From Gemmatimonadetes bacterium SCN 70-22 (GTDB taxonomy: Bacteria > Gemmatimonadota > Gemmatimonadetes > Gemmatimonadales > Gemmatimonadaceae), in NCBI GenBank assembly GCA_001724275.1, contig MEDZ01000003.1:281230-345229 (forward strand): a DNA stretch of 64,000 bases, written 5' to 3'. The notes beneath the pieces were generated by a model. That model saw only the letters and a list, made by a program, of their open reading frames with translations. It made no database searches and had not been told where the DNA came from. The position numbers and the translations under genes are program-made. Below are positions 25,537 through 34,638 of the stretch, piece after piece; positions within the stretch are counted from its first letter, which is position 1, and each line of letters opens with the position of its first letter.

Positions 25537-26958
25537 GTGAGCGACACCCCCGCGCGCAGGTCGGCCGCGTCGTACGACACGACGATCACCGACGGCCCAC
25601 TTCTCCCGGCCATCTGGCGCATCGCGTGGCCCACGATGCTGCAGAACGTCATTGGGGGACTGCAGGGCGTGATCGACCATGCCATGGTCGGGCACTACGT
25701 CGGCTATACCGGCAACGCCGCCATTGGCGTATCGCTGCAGATCTACCTGGTCGTCATCGCCTTCATCTCGTCGCTCTTCATCGGGATGAGCGTCCTGGTG
25801 GCGCGCTTCGTCGGGGCGCGCGACACCGAGCGCGTGAACCGCACCGTGGAGCAGGCGTTCCTCGTGTCGGTGGTGCTCTCGTTCGGCGTCCTCGCCCCCG
25901 TGGGCTATTTCGCGGCGCCCCACCTGCTGTCGCTGGTGAACGCGGCCCCCGGCGTGCGGGCGCAGGCTCTCCCGTACCTGCGCATCATGTTCGTCTTCGG
26001 CGTCGGGATGCTCCAGTTCTACATGGTGGGCGGAGCGCTGCGGTCGGCGGGCGATGCGCGGACGCCGCTGCGTCTGGGGGTGGCGGTGACGCTCCTCAAC
26101 ATCGTGCTGAACGTGATCCTCATCCGCGGGCTCGGTCCCATTCCCGCACTCGGCACCGCGGGCGCGGCGATGGGGACGGCGATCGCGACGGGGGGCGTCG
26201 GTGCGTACTCGTTCTACAAGCTGTGGAACGGGACGTGGGTGGTGCGCTTCCCGCGCACCGGCGCGCTGCGTCCGGACTGGGAGATCATCCGGGCGCTCTT
26301 CCGCTTTGGCCTCCCGAGCGGGGTACAGGGGGTAGCCATGAATGTCGGCGGGGTCATGCTCCTCGGCTTCGTCGGCTCGCTGGCGCTGAGCGGTCAGGCG
26401 CAAGCGGCCTATGCGGTCGGGTACACGGAGCTCTTTTCCTTCATCACGTGGACGTCGACGGGGCTCACCGGCGCGGTGGCGACCGTGGCGGGCCAAAGCC
26501 TCGGTTCGGGACAGCCGGAGCGCGCCGCGCGCTCGGCGTTCGAGGCGGCGCGGATCGCCGCCATCGGCGCGGCCAGCATCGGCATCCTGTTCCTCACCAT
26601 TCCGCGCACGCTCCTGGGGCTGTTCGGGATGAGCGACCCCGTGGTGCTCGATCTCGGGGCGGAGTTGCTGCGCTACCTGAGCGTTTCCGGCATCTTCATT
26701 GCCGTTGCCCTCACGTACACCGGAGGGTTGCAGGGGACGGGGGACACGCGGAGCCCGCTGTACATCTCGCTCGTCTCCCAGGTGGTCATCCCACTGGGCA
26801 TCTGCTGGCTGGTGCGGCGGTATTCGACGCTCGATCCATGGGACATCTGGCGCGCCATCCTTGCCGGGCACGTCACGCGATGCCTGCTGTCCGTCTGGCG
26901 CTTCCGCCAAGGGAGGTGGCGCGACATCGCACTCGGGGTCGGCGCGAGTCCCGCCTGA
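25537..26958 (+). CDS. MATE-family multidrug/sodium efflux protein
   Basis: The 473-residue integral membrane protein has about 12 hydrophobic helices in two MatE repeats. The first opens at LLPAIWRIAWPTMLQNVIGG and the second at RALFRFGLPSGVQGVAMNVGG. Conserved family segments are visible, such as AGDARTPLRL-like and GGLQGTGDTRSPL. MATE proteins export cationic drugs or metabolites using sodium or proton gradients. I start at the GTG at 25537, which leaves a short cytoplasmic N-terminus, because the frame's upstream part overlaps the preceding gene. It lies 30 bp before an amidohydrolase and probably shares its transcript. Confidence 0.93.
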   Translation: MSDTPARRSAASYDTTITDGPLLPAIWRIAWPTMLQNVIGGLQGVIDHAMVGHYVGYTGNAAIGVSLQIYLVVIAFISSLFIGMSVLVARFVGARDTERVNRTVEQAFLVSVVLSFGVLAPVGYFAAPHLLSLVNAAPGVRAQALPYLRIMFVFGVGMLQFYMVGGALRSAGDARTPLRLGVAVTLLNIVLNVILIRGLGPIPALGTAGAAMGTAIATGGVGAYSFYKLWNGTWVVRFPRTGALRPDWEIIRALFRFGLPSGVQGVAMNVGGVMLLGFVGSLALSGQAQAAYAVGYTELFSFITWTSTGLTGAVATVAGQSLGSGQPERAARSAFEAARIAAIGAASIGILFLTIPRTLLGLFGMSDPVVLDLGAELLRYLSVSGIFIAVALTYTGGLQGTGDTRSPLYISLVSQVVIPLGICWLVRRYSTLDPWDIWRAILAGHVTRCLLSVWRFRQGRWRDIALGVGASPA

Positions 26959-26988
26959 ACCCACCCCAGACACCGATCACGAATCCTC

Positions 26989-28224
26989 ATGTTCCGATCA
27001 TCCGTTCTCGTCGCGTGCGCCCTCTACATCACGAGTGCTGGTGTGGTCGGCGCGCAGTCGCCCGTCCGCGCCTTCACCGGCGCCCGGCTCATCGACGGCA
27101 CCAGCCGGGAGCCCATTGCCAATGCGACGCTCGTCGTGCGTGACGGTCGCGTCGTCGCGGCGGGCCCGGCCTCGGAGGTTCCGATTCCCGCCGGCGCCGA
27201 GCGGATCGCGCTGGAAGGGAAGACCGTGATGCCGGGATTGATCAACGCGCATGGGCACGTGAACGGCGTGCGCGACCTTGCGACCTACGCGGCCTATGGT
27301 GTCACCACCGTGTACTCGCTGGGGGGGGAGCCGCAGGAAGTGTTCGCCGCGCGCCGGACACAGGATGCGCCGACGCAGTCACGTGCCCGCGTCTTCGTGG
27401 CGGGGCCGGTGCTCGATCCGACCACGGCGGAGGGGGCCCGCACGCAGGTGGGGGCGGCGGTGGCGCAGGGGGTGGACATGGTGAAGATCCGGGTCGACGA
27501 CAACCTGGGGACAACGCCGAAGATGCCTGCCGAGGCGTATCGCGAGGTGATCGCGGAGTCGCACCGCCGGGGGAAGCGCGTGGCGGTGCACCTGTTCTAC
27601 CTCGCCGATGCCGAGTCGCTCCTCGCGGCCGGGGCCGACCTGGTGGCGCATAGCGTGCGCGACGCCGAGGTGGATGCGGGGCTCATCGGCGCGCTCACGT
27701 CGCGCGGGGTCTGCGTGAGCCCGACGCTGATGCGCGAGGTGTCGACCTTCGTGTACGAGTCGACGCCGACCTGGTTCGATGATCCGCTCTTCCTGGCGCA
27801 TGCCAACCGCGAGTGGATGGCGTCGGCCATGGACCCGGCGCGCCAGGCGGCGGTGCGCGCCAGCGCGAGCGCCCAGCGCTACAAGGCCGCGCTCGATGTC
27901 GCCAGCCGCAATCTCAAGCGCCTGTCGGACGCCGGCGTGACGATCGCGATGGGGACCGACACCGGTCCGGTGGGGCGCTTCCAGGGGTATTTCGAGCTGA
28001 TGGAGCTCGAGCTGATGGTGAAGGCTGGCCTCACCCCCCGCCAGGCGATCGCCGCCGCCACCCGGGACGCCGCGCGCTGCATGAAGCTCGATGGCGACCT
28101 CGGCACGCTGGAGCCCGGGAAGTGGGGCGACTTCGTGGTGCTGGACGCCGACCCGTTGGTCGACATCGCGAACGTGCGCCGCATCGACTCGGTGTGGATT
28201 GCCGGGAACCGCGTGGCGCGCTGA
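26989..28224 (+). CDS. Secreted amidohydrolase (imidazolonepropionase-like)
   Basis: The 411-residue metal-dependent hydrolase has a signal peptide (ALYITSAGVVGAQ). The metal site is well preserved: NAHGHV at the start of the barrel, the candidate bridging lysine in MVKIRVD, His in AVHLF and VAHSV, and the Asp in GTDTGP. Family hallmarks at the ends are ARLIDGTSREPIANATLVVRDGR and LGTLEPGKWGDFVVLDADP. Relatives include exported Xaa-Pro/Xaa-Arg peptidases and imidazolonepropionases. It is spaced 30 bp from both neighbours in a likely operon with the MATE exporter and the spermidine-synthase-like protein. The substrate is unknown. Confidence 0.9.
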   Translation: MFRSSVLVACALYITSAGVVGAQSPVRAFTGARLIDGTSREPIANATLVVRDGRVVAAGPASEVPIPAGAERIALEGKTVMPGLINAHGHVNGVRDLATYAAYGVTTVYSLGGEPQEVFAARRTQDAPTQSRARVFVAGPVLDPTTAEGARTQVGAAVAQGVDMVKIRVDDNLGTTPKMPAEAYREVIAESHRRGKRVAVHLFYLADAESLLAAGADLVAHSVRDAEVDAGLIGALTSRGVCVSPTLMREVSTFVYESTPTWFDDPLFLAHANREWMASAMDPARQAAVRASASAQRYKAALDVASRNLKRLSDAGVTIAMGTDTGPVGRFQGYFELMELELMVKAGLTPRQAIAAATRDAARCMKLDGDLGTLEPGKWGDFVVLDADPLVDIANVRRIDSVWIAGNRVAR

Positions 28225-28254
28225 GCGAATGGGCCGGCGTCACCGAGGGACGTC

Positions 28255-30513
28255 ATGAACCCGGCGGTCTCTCCCGGCATCGTCGTCTCGATCTTCGCGG
28301 TGGCGACCTTCCTGAATGCCGCGCTCCTGTTCGTGGTGGAGCCGATGTTCACGAAGATGGTCCTGCCGCTGCTGGGTGGCGCGCCGGCCGTGTGGAACAC
28401 GTGCCTCCTGTTCTACCAGGGGGCGTTGATGGCGGGGTACCTGTACGCCCACCTCACCTCGCGCTGGCTCGCGCCTGCGCGCCAGGTAGTCGTCCATCTC
28501 GTCCTCCTCACGGCGTCGGTCGCCCTCCTCCCGATCGCCGTGTCGGCGTCGCCGCTGCCTCCGACGGGAGGGACGGGGCAGGCGGTCACCTGGCTGCTGG
28601 CGCGCCTGGCCACCGTGCTGGGCATCCCCTTCGTGCTGCTGGCGGCGGGGGCGCCGATGCTCCAGCGATGGTTTGCATCCACGCGCCATCCGCTGGCGGC
28701 GAACCCGTACTTCCTGTACGTGGCCAGCAATGCCGGGAGCTTCGTCGCCCTGCTGGCGTATCCCACGCTCATCGAGCCGACGCTGCCGCTGGGCGCGCAG
28801 AGCGCGCAGTGGACGCGTGGGTACGGCATCCTGATCGCCCTCGTGCTGGCGGCGGGGAGCGCGACGTGGGTGTGGCGAAGGATGGACGCCGCCGCCCCGT
28901 CTGCTGCCCAGCGAACGGGCGAGGGAGAGGATGGGGGGGGGACCCGAGACGACGCGGTGGTACTCCCCAGCATCGTCCCCACGCCTGCCTGGCGCCTGCG
29001 TTGGGTCCTCCTGTCGTTCGCCCCGTCATCGCTCCTCCTGGGCGTGACGACGTTCCTGAGCACCGACATCGCCTCGGTCCCCTTCCTGTGGGTCGGGCCG
29101 CTGGCGCTGTACCTGCTCACCTTCATCCTGGTCTTCGCCCGCCGTCCGCCGCTCAACAGGCGGATGATCCTCCTGCTGCAGGCGGCCCTCGGGCTCACGA
29201 TCGTCATCGTGATCGGGGCGAACCCGGCGCGCCATCTCGCGGCAGCGGCGGCGTTCCATCTCGTCACCTTCTTCGTGATGGCGATGGCGTGCCACCGCGA
29301 GCTCGCCGACTCGCGTCCACGCGCCGAGCACCTGACGGAGTTCTACCTGTGGATGTCGCTCGGTGGGGTGCTGGGCGGCGCCTACAACGTCCTCCTGGCG
29401 CCCGTGCTGTACGACCGGGTGCTGGAGTATCCCCTGGCCATCATCGTCGCACTCGCGTTGCGCCCGATGTGGCGCACGCGGGGCCATGCGCGACGTGCGC
29501 TGGCGCTCGACTTCGCGCTCCCGCTGCTCCTCTTCGGCTTCGTGACGCTGGGCTACCGGTTGCCGTCGCTTCCGGGGAAGTGGGCGACGTACGGGCTGTA
29601 CGGCTACCTCGGTGTGGCGGCATTCATGGCCGCGTCGTTCTACCAGCGCCCGCTGCGGCTGGCGCTGGGGGCGGCGGCGATCTTCTTCGCGACCGACCTG
29701 GGGTTGCGCGCCACGAATGACGACCTGTACCGGGGGCGCTCGTTCTTCGGCGTGTATCGCGTGCGCCGGTGGGAGGACTATCACCTGCTGCAGCACGGGA
29801 CCACCACGCACGGTGGGCAGAGCGTGATTGCCAGCCGCCGGACCGAGCCGCTCACGTACTACCATCGCGAGGGGCCGCTGGGCGACCTCTTTCGTTACGC
29901 GACGGATCCTGTCGCGGCGCGGGCGGTGGCGCTGGTCGGGTTGGGCGCGGGGACGACCGCCTGCTACTCGCGCCCCGGCGAGCGGTGGACCTACTACGAG
30001 ATCGACCCGCTGGTGGTGGCCATTGCCCGCACGCCGCAGCTGTTCAGCTACCTGCGGGATTGCCAGCCCGATGTGAAGATCGTGATCGGCGATGCGCGGC
30101 TGTCGCTGGCGGAGGCCCCCGACTCGTCGTTCGACCTCATCATGCTCGACGCCTTCAGTTCCGACGCGATCCCGGTGCACCTGATGACGCGCGAGGCGTT
30201 GCAGCTGTATGCCAGGAAGCTCCGCGCCGGGGGAATCATTGCCTTCCACATCAGCAATCGGTACCTCGACCTTGGGCCCGTCCTCGTGGAGCTGGCGCGC
30301 GACGCACGGCTGGCGGGGGCGACGGTCAACCGCGACGTCGACGACGCCCAGAAGGCGAAGCTGTACTACGGGTCGCGGTGGATCGCGCTGGCGGCGCACG
30401 CTCACACCCTGGCACCGCTCGTCCGCCAGGCCGGGTGGGAGGTGTTGCCCCCCTCGGCGCCGGTGCGCGTCTGGACCGACGACTTCTCGGACGTGCTCGG
30501 CGCCCTCAAGTAG
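28255..30513 (+). CDS. Polytopic membrane protein fused to a spermidine-synthase-like methyltransferase-fold domain
   Basis: The protein has 752 residues. The first ~500 contain about a dozen hydrophobic helices (VSIFAVATFLNAALLFVVEP, LALYLLTFILVFA, and others). Residues from about 540 form a SpeE-like Rossmann domain: VALVGLGAGTTACY binds the nucleotide-like substrate, WTYYEIDPLVVAIA is the next motif, and DLIMLDAFSSDAIPVHLMT holds the catalytic region. Such fusions are annotated as spermidine-synthase-like, but the loop residues that bind putrescine are not obvious, so the reaction is uncertain. A run of nine G (28933-28941) lies in the loop between two helices. It is the last gene of the run starting at 25125. 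Confidence 0.87.
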   Translation: MNPAVSPGIVVSIFAVATFLNAALLFVVEPMFTKMVLPLLGGAPAVWNTCLLFYQGALMAGYLYAHLTSRWLAPARQVVVHLVLLTASVALLPIAVSASPLPPTGGTGQAVTWLLARLATVLGIPFVLLAAGAPMLQRWFASTRHPLAANPYFLYVASNAGSFVALLAYPTLIEPTLPLGAQSAQWTRGYGILIALVLAAGSATWVWRRMDAAAPSAAQRTGEGEDGGGTRDDAVVLPSIVPTPAWRLRWVLLSFAPSSLLLGVTTFLSTDIASVPFLWVGPLALYLLTFILVFARRPPLNRRMILLLQAALGLTIVIVIGANPARHLAAAAAFHLVTFFVMAMACHRELADSRPRAEHLTEFYLWMSLGGVLGGAYNVLLAPVLYDRVLEYPLAIIVALALRPMWRTRGHARRALALDFALPLLLFGFVTLGYRLPSLPGKWATYGLYGYLGVAAFMAASFYQRPLRLALGAAAIFFATDLGLRATNDDLYRGRSFFGVYRVRRWEDYHLLQHGTTTHGGQSVIASRRTEPLTYYHREGPLGDLFRYATDPVAARAVALVGLGAGTTACYSRPGERWTYYEIDPLVVAIARTPQLFSYLRDCQPDVKIVIGDARLSLAEAPDSSFDLIMLDAFSSDAIPVHLMTREALQLYARKLRAGGIIAFHISNRYLDLGPVLVELARDARLAGATVNRDVDDAQKAKLYYGSRWIALAAHAHTLAPLVRQAGWEVLPPSAPVRVWTDDFSDVLGALK

Positions 30514-30548
30514 GCGTCCTGGAGCGCTGCCCCCCGCCGGGCCACTGG

Positions 30549-30569
30549 GGCGCGTCTCATTAACGCGCC
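30549..30569 (+). terminator. Hairpin downstream of the spermidine-synthase-like gene
   Basis: GGCGCGT (30549-30555) pairs perfectly with ACGCGCC (30563-30569) around a 7-nt CTCATTA loop, 36 bp after the stop codon. There is no T-run. It is a plausible end of the operon that starts at 25125. Confidence 0.5.
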
Positions 30570-30708
30570 GTGTAGGGAGCCGGCGCCAAACTGTGGGGGG
30601 TCGACCGTACGGGCGGCCCGACCGCTCCCCCTCGCGCCGGGCCGGGTTCGGCGGCACGTTATGCGCCGGTCCGAAGGTGCGATCCCACGCCCGCTCCCTG
30701 GAGGATTC

Positions 30709-31545
30709 GTGCGCCGAACGCTGCTCGCCGTGATAGCTGGAGGAATCGCCATCTGTGCGCCGTGCACCGGCGCGCAGGAGAGCTCGTCAGCTGCAATCCA
30801 CGCCGATGCCTTCCCGTCCGACACCCTCCGTCACTCGTACGACCCCCGGCTGCCGCTCGTGATGGCGCAGCCGGCGGGGGTGGTGCCGGGGATGCCGGCA
30901 GCGCACGTGGAGGCGGTGGCGCGCACGGCGCCGGCGTTCGTCCGCATGTCGGTCGCGGCGGTGGGGGTGTCGGCGCTGGTCTCGCTCGCCGACGCCCCGG
31001 TGATGCGCGGAATCGCCCGGCTGCGAACCCCGGGTGGCACCGCGCAGCGGGCGTCGGTGGTCGCCGCGTCGCTCGGGGGCACCGTCCCGCTGTCGTTAGG
31101 TGCGGCGCTCTGGGCCGGCGGGGCGATGTCCGGCAATGACTTCGTGGAGCATCTCGGCGTGGAGTCGACGCAGGCGGTCCTCCTGAGCGGTGCGCTGACG
31201 GTCGGAATCAAGGGACTCGTCGGACGGTCACGCCCCAACGCCAGCCCTGACGACCCGGACGAATACCATCTCGGCGGCGGCTTCTTCAACGCCCGCCTGG
31301 CCTCCTTCCCATCGGGGCACACGAGCGCGGCGTTCGCCGTCGCGACCGTGCTCTCCAGGGAGCTCTCGGCGCGGTATCCGTCGCAGCGCTGGCTCATCCG
31401 GTCGGTGCTGTACGGCGCGGCCGGTTCCGTCGGCATCGCCCGCATGTACCAGAACGCCCACTGGCCGAGCGACGTGGTCACCGGCGCGGCGCTAGGGACG
31501 CTGAGCGGGATGCAATCGCTGGCATGGCATCGGGGGAGCCGGTAG
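30709..31545 (+). CDS. PAP2-family phosphatase, exported (first of a tandem pair)
   Basis: The 278-residue protein is read from a GTG at 30709, which has a GGAGG ribosome binding site 5-6 nt upstream and opens a signal peptide (VRRTLLAVIAGGIAICAPC). The three phosphatidic-acid-phosphatase motifs are present: KGLVGRSRPN, PSGHTSAAFA, and ARMYQNAHWPSDV with the catalytic His and Asp. The family dephosphorylates lipid phosphates such as undecaprenyl diphosphate or phosphatidate. Two or three hydrophobic helices in the catalytic part suggest membrane association. The upstream ATG at 30661 would precede the ribosome binding site and is rejected. Confidence 0.88.
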   Translation: MRRTLLAVIAGGIAICAPCTGAQESSSAAIHADAFPSDTLRHSYDPRLPLVMAQPAGVVPGMPAAHVEAVARTAPAFVRMSVAAVGVSALVSLADAPVMRGIARLRTPGGTAQRASVVAASLGGTVPLSLGAALWAGGAMSGNDFVEHLGVESTQAVLLSGALTVGIKGLVGRSRPNASPDDPDEYHLGGGFFNARLASFPSGHTSAAFAVATVLSRELSARYPSQRWLIRSVLYGAAGSVGIARMYQNAHWPSDVVTGAALGTLSGMQSLAWHRGSR

Positions 31546-31552
31546 AGGGTCG

Positions 31553-31582
31553 GGGGGGACACCGCCGGACGATGTTCCCCCC
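31553..31582 (+). terminator. GC hairpin between the two PAP2 genes
   Basis: GGGGGGA (31553-31559) can pair with TCCCCCC (31576-31582) across a 16-nt loop, just after the first PAP2 stop codon. It is a weak terminator candidate, with no T-run. Confidence 0.35.
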
Positions 31583-31631
31583 ACACGCAGCGCGTGCAGA
31601 CGCATGTCGGGCGGCAGGCTAGGTTGATGTC

Positions 31632-32804
31632 ATGCTCGGGGTGATGCGACGGCGGCAGGTCCTGGGATGGCTGGCCCCCTTCCTGTGGGGCGCCGCGGGA
31701 GCGCGCGCGGAGGGGCAGCTCCCTCCGGTGGTCGATTCGCTGGAGCGTGCCGAGCGTGCCGAGCGATTCGCGGGGCCGAGCGGTGGCGAGCGGGGCATGG
31801 GGAGCGGGGGGGCGGGCGGTGCGGCCGGGGCCCGGGTCGTCGCCACCCGGATGCGTGGCCCGGCCCAGCGTTTCGACCTCGGGGGGCATGGGACGTTCGA
31901 GTACCGGCGCCCTGTCCGCCTTCGCGCGCTGCGCGAGATCCCGGCCACCGTCGGCGGGGCGTTCGCGCTCGGTGTGGAGCCGAGCACGCTCCCGGAGTGG
32001 GGGGTGGCGGCCGTGAGCACGCTCGCCTTGTACGCAGCCGACGAGTACGTGCTCGACAAGACGCGCATGCTGGCGCGGCAGGTCGGCCTCCCGCCGAACC
32101 ACCCGTCCATCAACCTGCGCTTCGCCGGGATGAAGCTCCCGGTTCCGACGACGCTGGGGTCGGCGCTGTACTTCCTGGGTGACGGGACGACCGACCTGCT
32201 GGTGGCCGGCGGGTTCCTGGTGCACGGCCTCCGCAAGGACGACAACCGGGCCCGCACGACGGCGAGCGAGATCACCTCCGGGCTCCTCTCGCTCGGCGTG
32301 TACACGCAGCTGCTCAAGCGCTCGTTCGGCCGGCAGACGCCTAACGAATCCACGCAGCCGCGCGGCCGGTGGCGCCCGTTCCCGGCCCCGGGGGACTACA
32401 ACGACAACGTCCCGGCCTACGACGCCATGCCGTCCGGGCACATGGCGGCGGCGATGTCGACGGTGGAGATCGTCGCGCTCAACTATCCCGAGAAGCGCTT
32501 CATCCGTCCGTTGGGCTACTCCCTGATGGCGGTACTGGGGTTCACGATGGTCAACAACGGCGTGCACTGGGCGAGCGACTATCCGCTGGCGCTGATGATC
32601 GGCGGGGGGGTGGCGCATGTGACGGTGGCGCGGGGGCGCGCGGCGCTGCCGTCACCACGGGAGCCGCAAGGGGAGTCGTCGCCCGGCGCCGGCGCCGGGC
32701 GTAGCGGGCGTAGCGGGATTACCGGGCGTACCGGACGCGGCTACTCGTGGTCGCCGATCGTCACCCCGCGCGCCGTCGGGGTGCGCGTGGGGCTTCCGTA
32801 CTAG
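31632..32804 (+). CDS. PAP2-family phosphatase-like protein (second of a tandem pair)
   Basis: The 390-residue protein starts with a signal-like segment (VLGWLAPFLWGAAGARA) and has a ~110-residue low-complexity N-terminal region. PAP2 motifs are QLLKRSFGRQTPNE (divergent first motif), MPSGHMAAAMS (second) and GVHWASDYPLALM (third). The first motif deviates from KxxxxxxRP more than in its neighbour, so activity is less certain. The C-terminal tail holds a short GRSGRSGITGRTGRG repeat encoded by a degenerate 9-bp unit near 32700-32745. Its stop overlaps by 3 nt with the convergent DUF3108 gene. Alternative start: ATG at 31644. Confidence 0.82.
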   Translation: MLGVMRRRQVLGWLAPFLWGAAGARAEGQLPPVVDSLERAERAERFAGPSGGERGMGSGGAGGAAGARVVATRMRGPAQRFDLGGHGTFEYRRPVRLRALREIPATVGGAFALGVEPSTLPEWGVAAVSTLALYAADEYVLDKTRMLARQVGLPPNHPSINLRFAGMKLPVPTTLGSALYFLGDGTTDLLVAGGFLVHGLRKDDNRARTTASEITSGLLSLGVYTQLLKRSFGRQTPNESTQPRGRWRPFPAPGDYNDNVPAYDAMPSGHMAAAMSTVEIVALNYPEKRFIRPLGYSLMAVLGFTMVNNGVHWASDYPLALMIGGGVAHVTVARGRAALPSPREPQGESSPGAGAGRSGRSGITGRTGRGYSWSPIVTPRAVGVRVGLPY

Positions 32805-33616
32805 CGGATCCGGCTCCCCGCCGAGAACTCCTTCAGCTGCAACGAGATCGTGCCGAAGATGACGTGCGTTTCCATGCGCACCATCAGGCGGCGATCGTCG
32901 TCGGTGAACCAGAGCTCGGCGCGCCCGTTCTTGGAGAAGACCCCCTTCGACTTGATGATCGGCTTGACGACGATCGTCTGGAAGGTGCCCGCCGGGACGG
33001 TCAGCTCCTCGCGGCGGTGGGCGATGACCGTGACCGGGTTGCGGTCGGGGATGAAGTAGCGGTTGAAGTCGTAGGTGCGCCCGATCTCGAGCGGCTGGTT
33101 GCGCACGAAGTAGATGAACGCCCCCTCGTCGAGCGGGTGCTCCACCGTGGGGCGCTCCGGCTTCCCGTTCTCGCGATAGACCCCGCGCTCCGGGTAGATC
33201 TCGTACGTCTTGATCCGCTCCCGCTTCCCCTCGACCGTCTCCTGCCGGTGGCGGAGCGAGTTGAAGGTCTCGACGTCGATCCAACTCTCGAGGACGTCGT
33301 GGACGCGATAGCCGGGAATCCCGCCCTTGATCTCGAGCTTGGTGTGCCAGACCCGGCGCCCCCGCAGCGTATCGAGCCCGACGATCTCCATGCGGGCGGT
33401 TCCGACGTTGAACATCCCGTACTTCACGTCGTAGATCATCGACTCCCCCATGCCGAAGACGGGGGGGCGGGCGTCGCCGTTCCACTGAGCGCCGACCATG
33501 CCCTCCGGGACGAGCGGGGCCACCGCTAGCCCCGAGAGGGCGAGGGCTCCCGCCGCGACGAGGGGACGAAGGCGAGAGGCGGTGGGAGCTCGGGGTGCGC
33601 GGTGGATGGGCGACAT
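32801..33616 (-). CDS. DUF3108 secreted protein
   Basis: The 271-residue exported protein has a signal peptide (LRPLVAAGALALSGLAVAPL) followed by a DUF3108 beta-rich domain: FGMGESMIYDVKYGMFNVGTARM at its start, then VWHTKLEIKGGIPGYRVHDV and ELTVPAGTFQTIVVKP. The family is thought to be periplasmic or outer-membrane-associated and of unknown function. The ATG at 33616 places the signal at the N-terminus, and an upstream ATG at 33643 adds only nine residues. It is divergent from the thioesterase across 110 bp. Confidence 0.87.
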   Translation of the reverse strand: MSPIHRAPRAPTASRLRPLVAAGALALSGLAVAPLVPEGMVGAQWNGDARPPVFGMGESMIYDVKYGMFNVGTARMEIVGLDTLRGRRVWHTKLEIKGGIPGYRVHDVLESWIDVETFNSLRHRQETVEGKRERIKTYEIYPERGVYRENGKPERPTVEHPLDEGAFIYFVRNQPLEIGRTYDFNRYFIPDRNPVTVIAHRREELTVPAGTFQTIVVKPIIKSKGVFSKNGRAELWFTDDDRRLMVRMETHVIFGTISLQLKEFSAGSRIR

Positions 33617-33726
33617 GCGGTCCGGGGGGCGTCGGTAAGGCAACCTAGAGGCTTACTCCCCTCTCCCGGCTGGGGTTCCCCAAGGGCAGAATTCGCCGAA
33701 GACGTGTGCCGCAGCGGTTAGCACGC

Positions 33727-34638
33727 ATGCCAATCCAGACCACCCAACACGATCCTCACTCCCAGATGTCCGGTCCGATCGACGCCCTGCTCACCCTGCT
33801 CGACCTCGAGCCGCTGGAGGTCAACATCTATCGTGGCCGGAATCGCGACGTGGGGACGGGACGCGTCTTCGGTGGCCAGGTGTTCGCCCAAGCCCTGGTG
33901 GCGGCGCGGCGCACCGTCGAGGGAGCGCGCGAGGCGCACTCCGTGCATGGCTACTTCATCCTCCCCGGTGACCTGGCGGCCCCCATCGTCTACTTCGTCG
34001 ACCGGCTGCGCGACGGGAATTCCTTCACCACCCGGCGGGTGACGGCGATCCAGCATGGGCAGGCGATCTTCAATCTTTCGGCGTCGTTCCACGTGTCCGA
34101 GCCGGGGCTCGAGCACCAGGACGAGATGCCGAAGGGGGTGACGCCCCCGGAGGAGCTTGCTCCCGAGCTGCAGCTGATCCGGGAAATGGCCGATCGCATT
34201 CCCGAGTCGCTGCGCCCCGTCCTCACGCAGGATCGCCCGCTCGACTTCCGCCCGGTGGCGCCAAGCGACCCGTTCCACCCCGACGTCCGCGCACCGGAAC
34301 GATTCGTCTGGTTCCGGGCCGTCGCTCCGCTTCCCGACGATCCGATCATCCACCAAGCGGTGCTGGCCTACGCATCGGACCATGGATTGCTGCCGACGGC
34401 GCTGGGGCCGCATGGCCTGTCCTTCCGCTCCACGGGGCTGCAGATGGCGTCGCTGGACCACTCGGTCTGGATGCACCGTCCCTTCCGTGCGGACGACTGG
34501 CTGCTGTATGCCATGGACAGCCCGGCGGCGGCGGGGGCGCGCGGATTCGTGCGGGGAGCCGTTTATCGGCGCAACGGCGAACTGGTCGCATCGGTCGCCC
34601 AGGAAGGGCTGACGCGGATGCGCACTCCCAAGGCCTGA
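33727..34638 (+). CDS. tesB: Acyl-CoA thioesterase II
   Basis: The 303-residue double-hotdog protein hydrolyses acyl-CoA to free acid and CoA. TesB signatures are TGRVFGGQVFAQALVAAR, VHGYFILPGD, DGNSFTTRRVTAIQHGQAIF, the catalytic Asp in LAYASDHGLLPTAL, and SLDHSVWMHRPFRADDWLLY. The length matches TesB. I start at the ATG at 33727, though 33706 and 33766 are in frame. It has no signal peptide and should be cytosolic, involved in fatty-acid turnover. Confidence 0.95.
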   Translation: MPIQTTQHDPHSQMSGPIDALLTLLDLEPLEVNIYRGRNRDVGTGRVFGGQVFAQALVAARRTVEGAREAHSVHGYFILPGDLAAPIVYFVDRLRDGNSFTTRRVTAIQHGQAIFNLSASFHVSEPGLEHQDEMPKGVTPPEELAPELQLIREMADRIPESLRPVLTQDRPLDFRPVAPSDPFHPDVRAPERFVWFRAVAPLPDDPIIHQAVLAYASDHGLLPTALGPHGLSFRSTGLQMASLDHSVWMHRPFRADDWLLYAMDSPAAAGARGFVRGAVYRRNGELVASVAQEGLTRMRTPKA

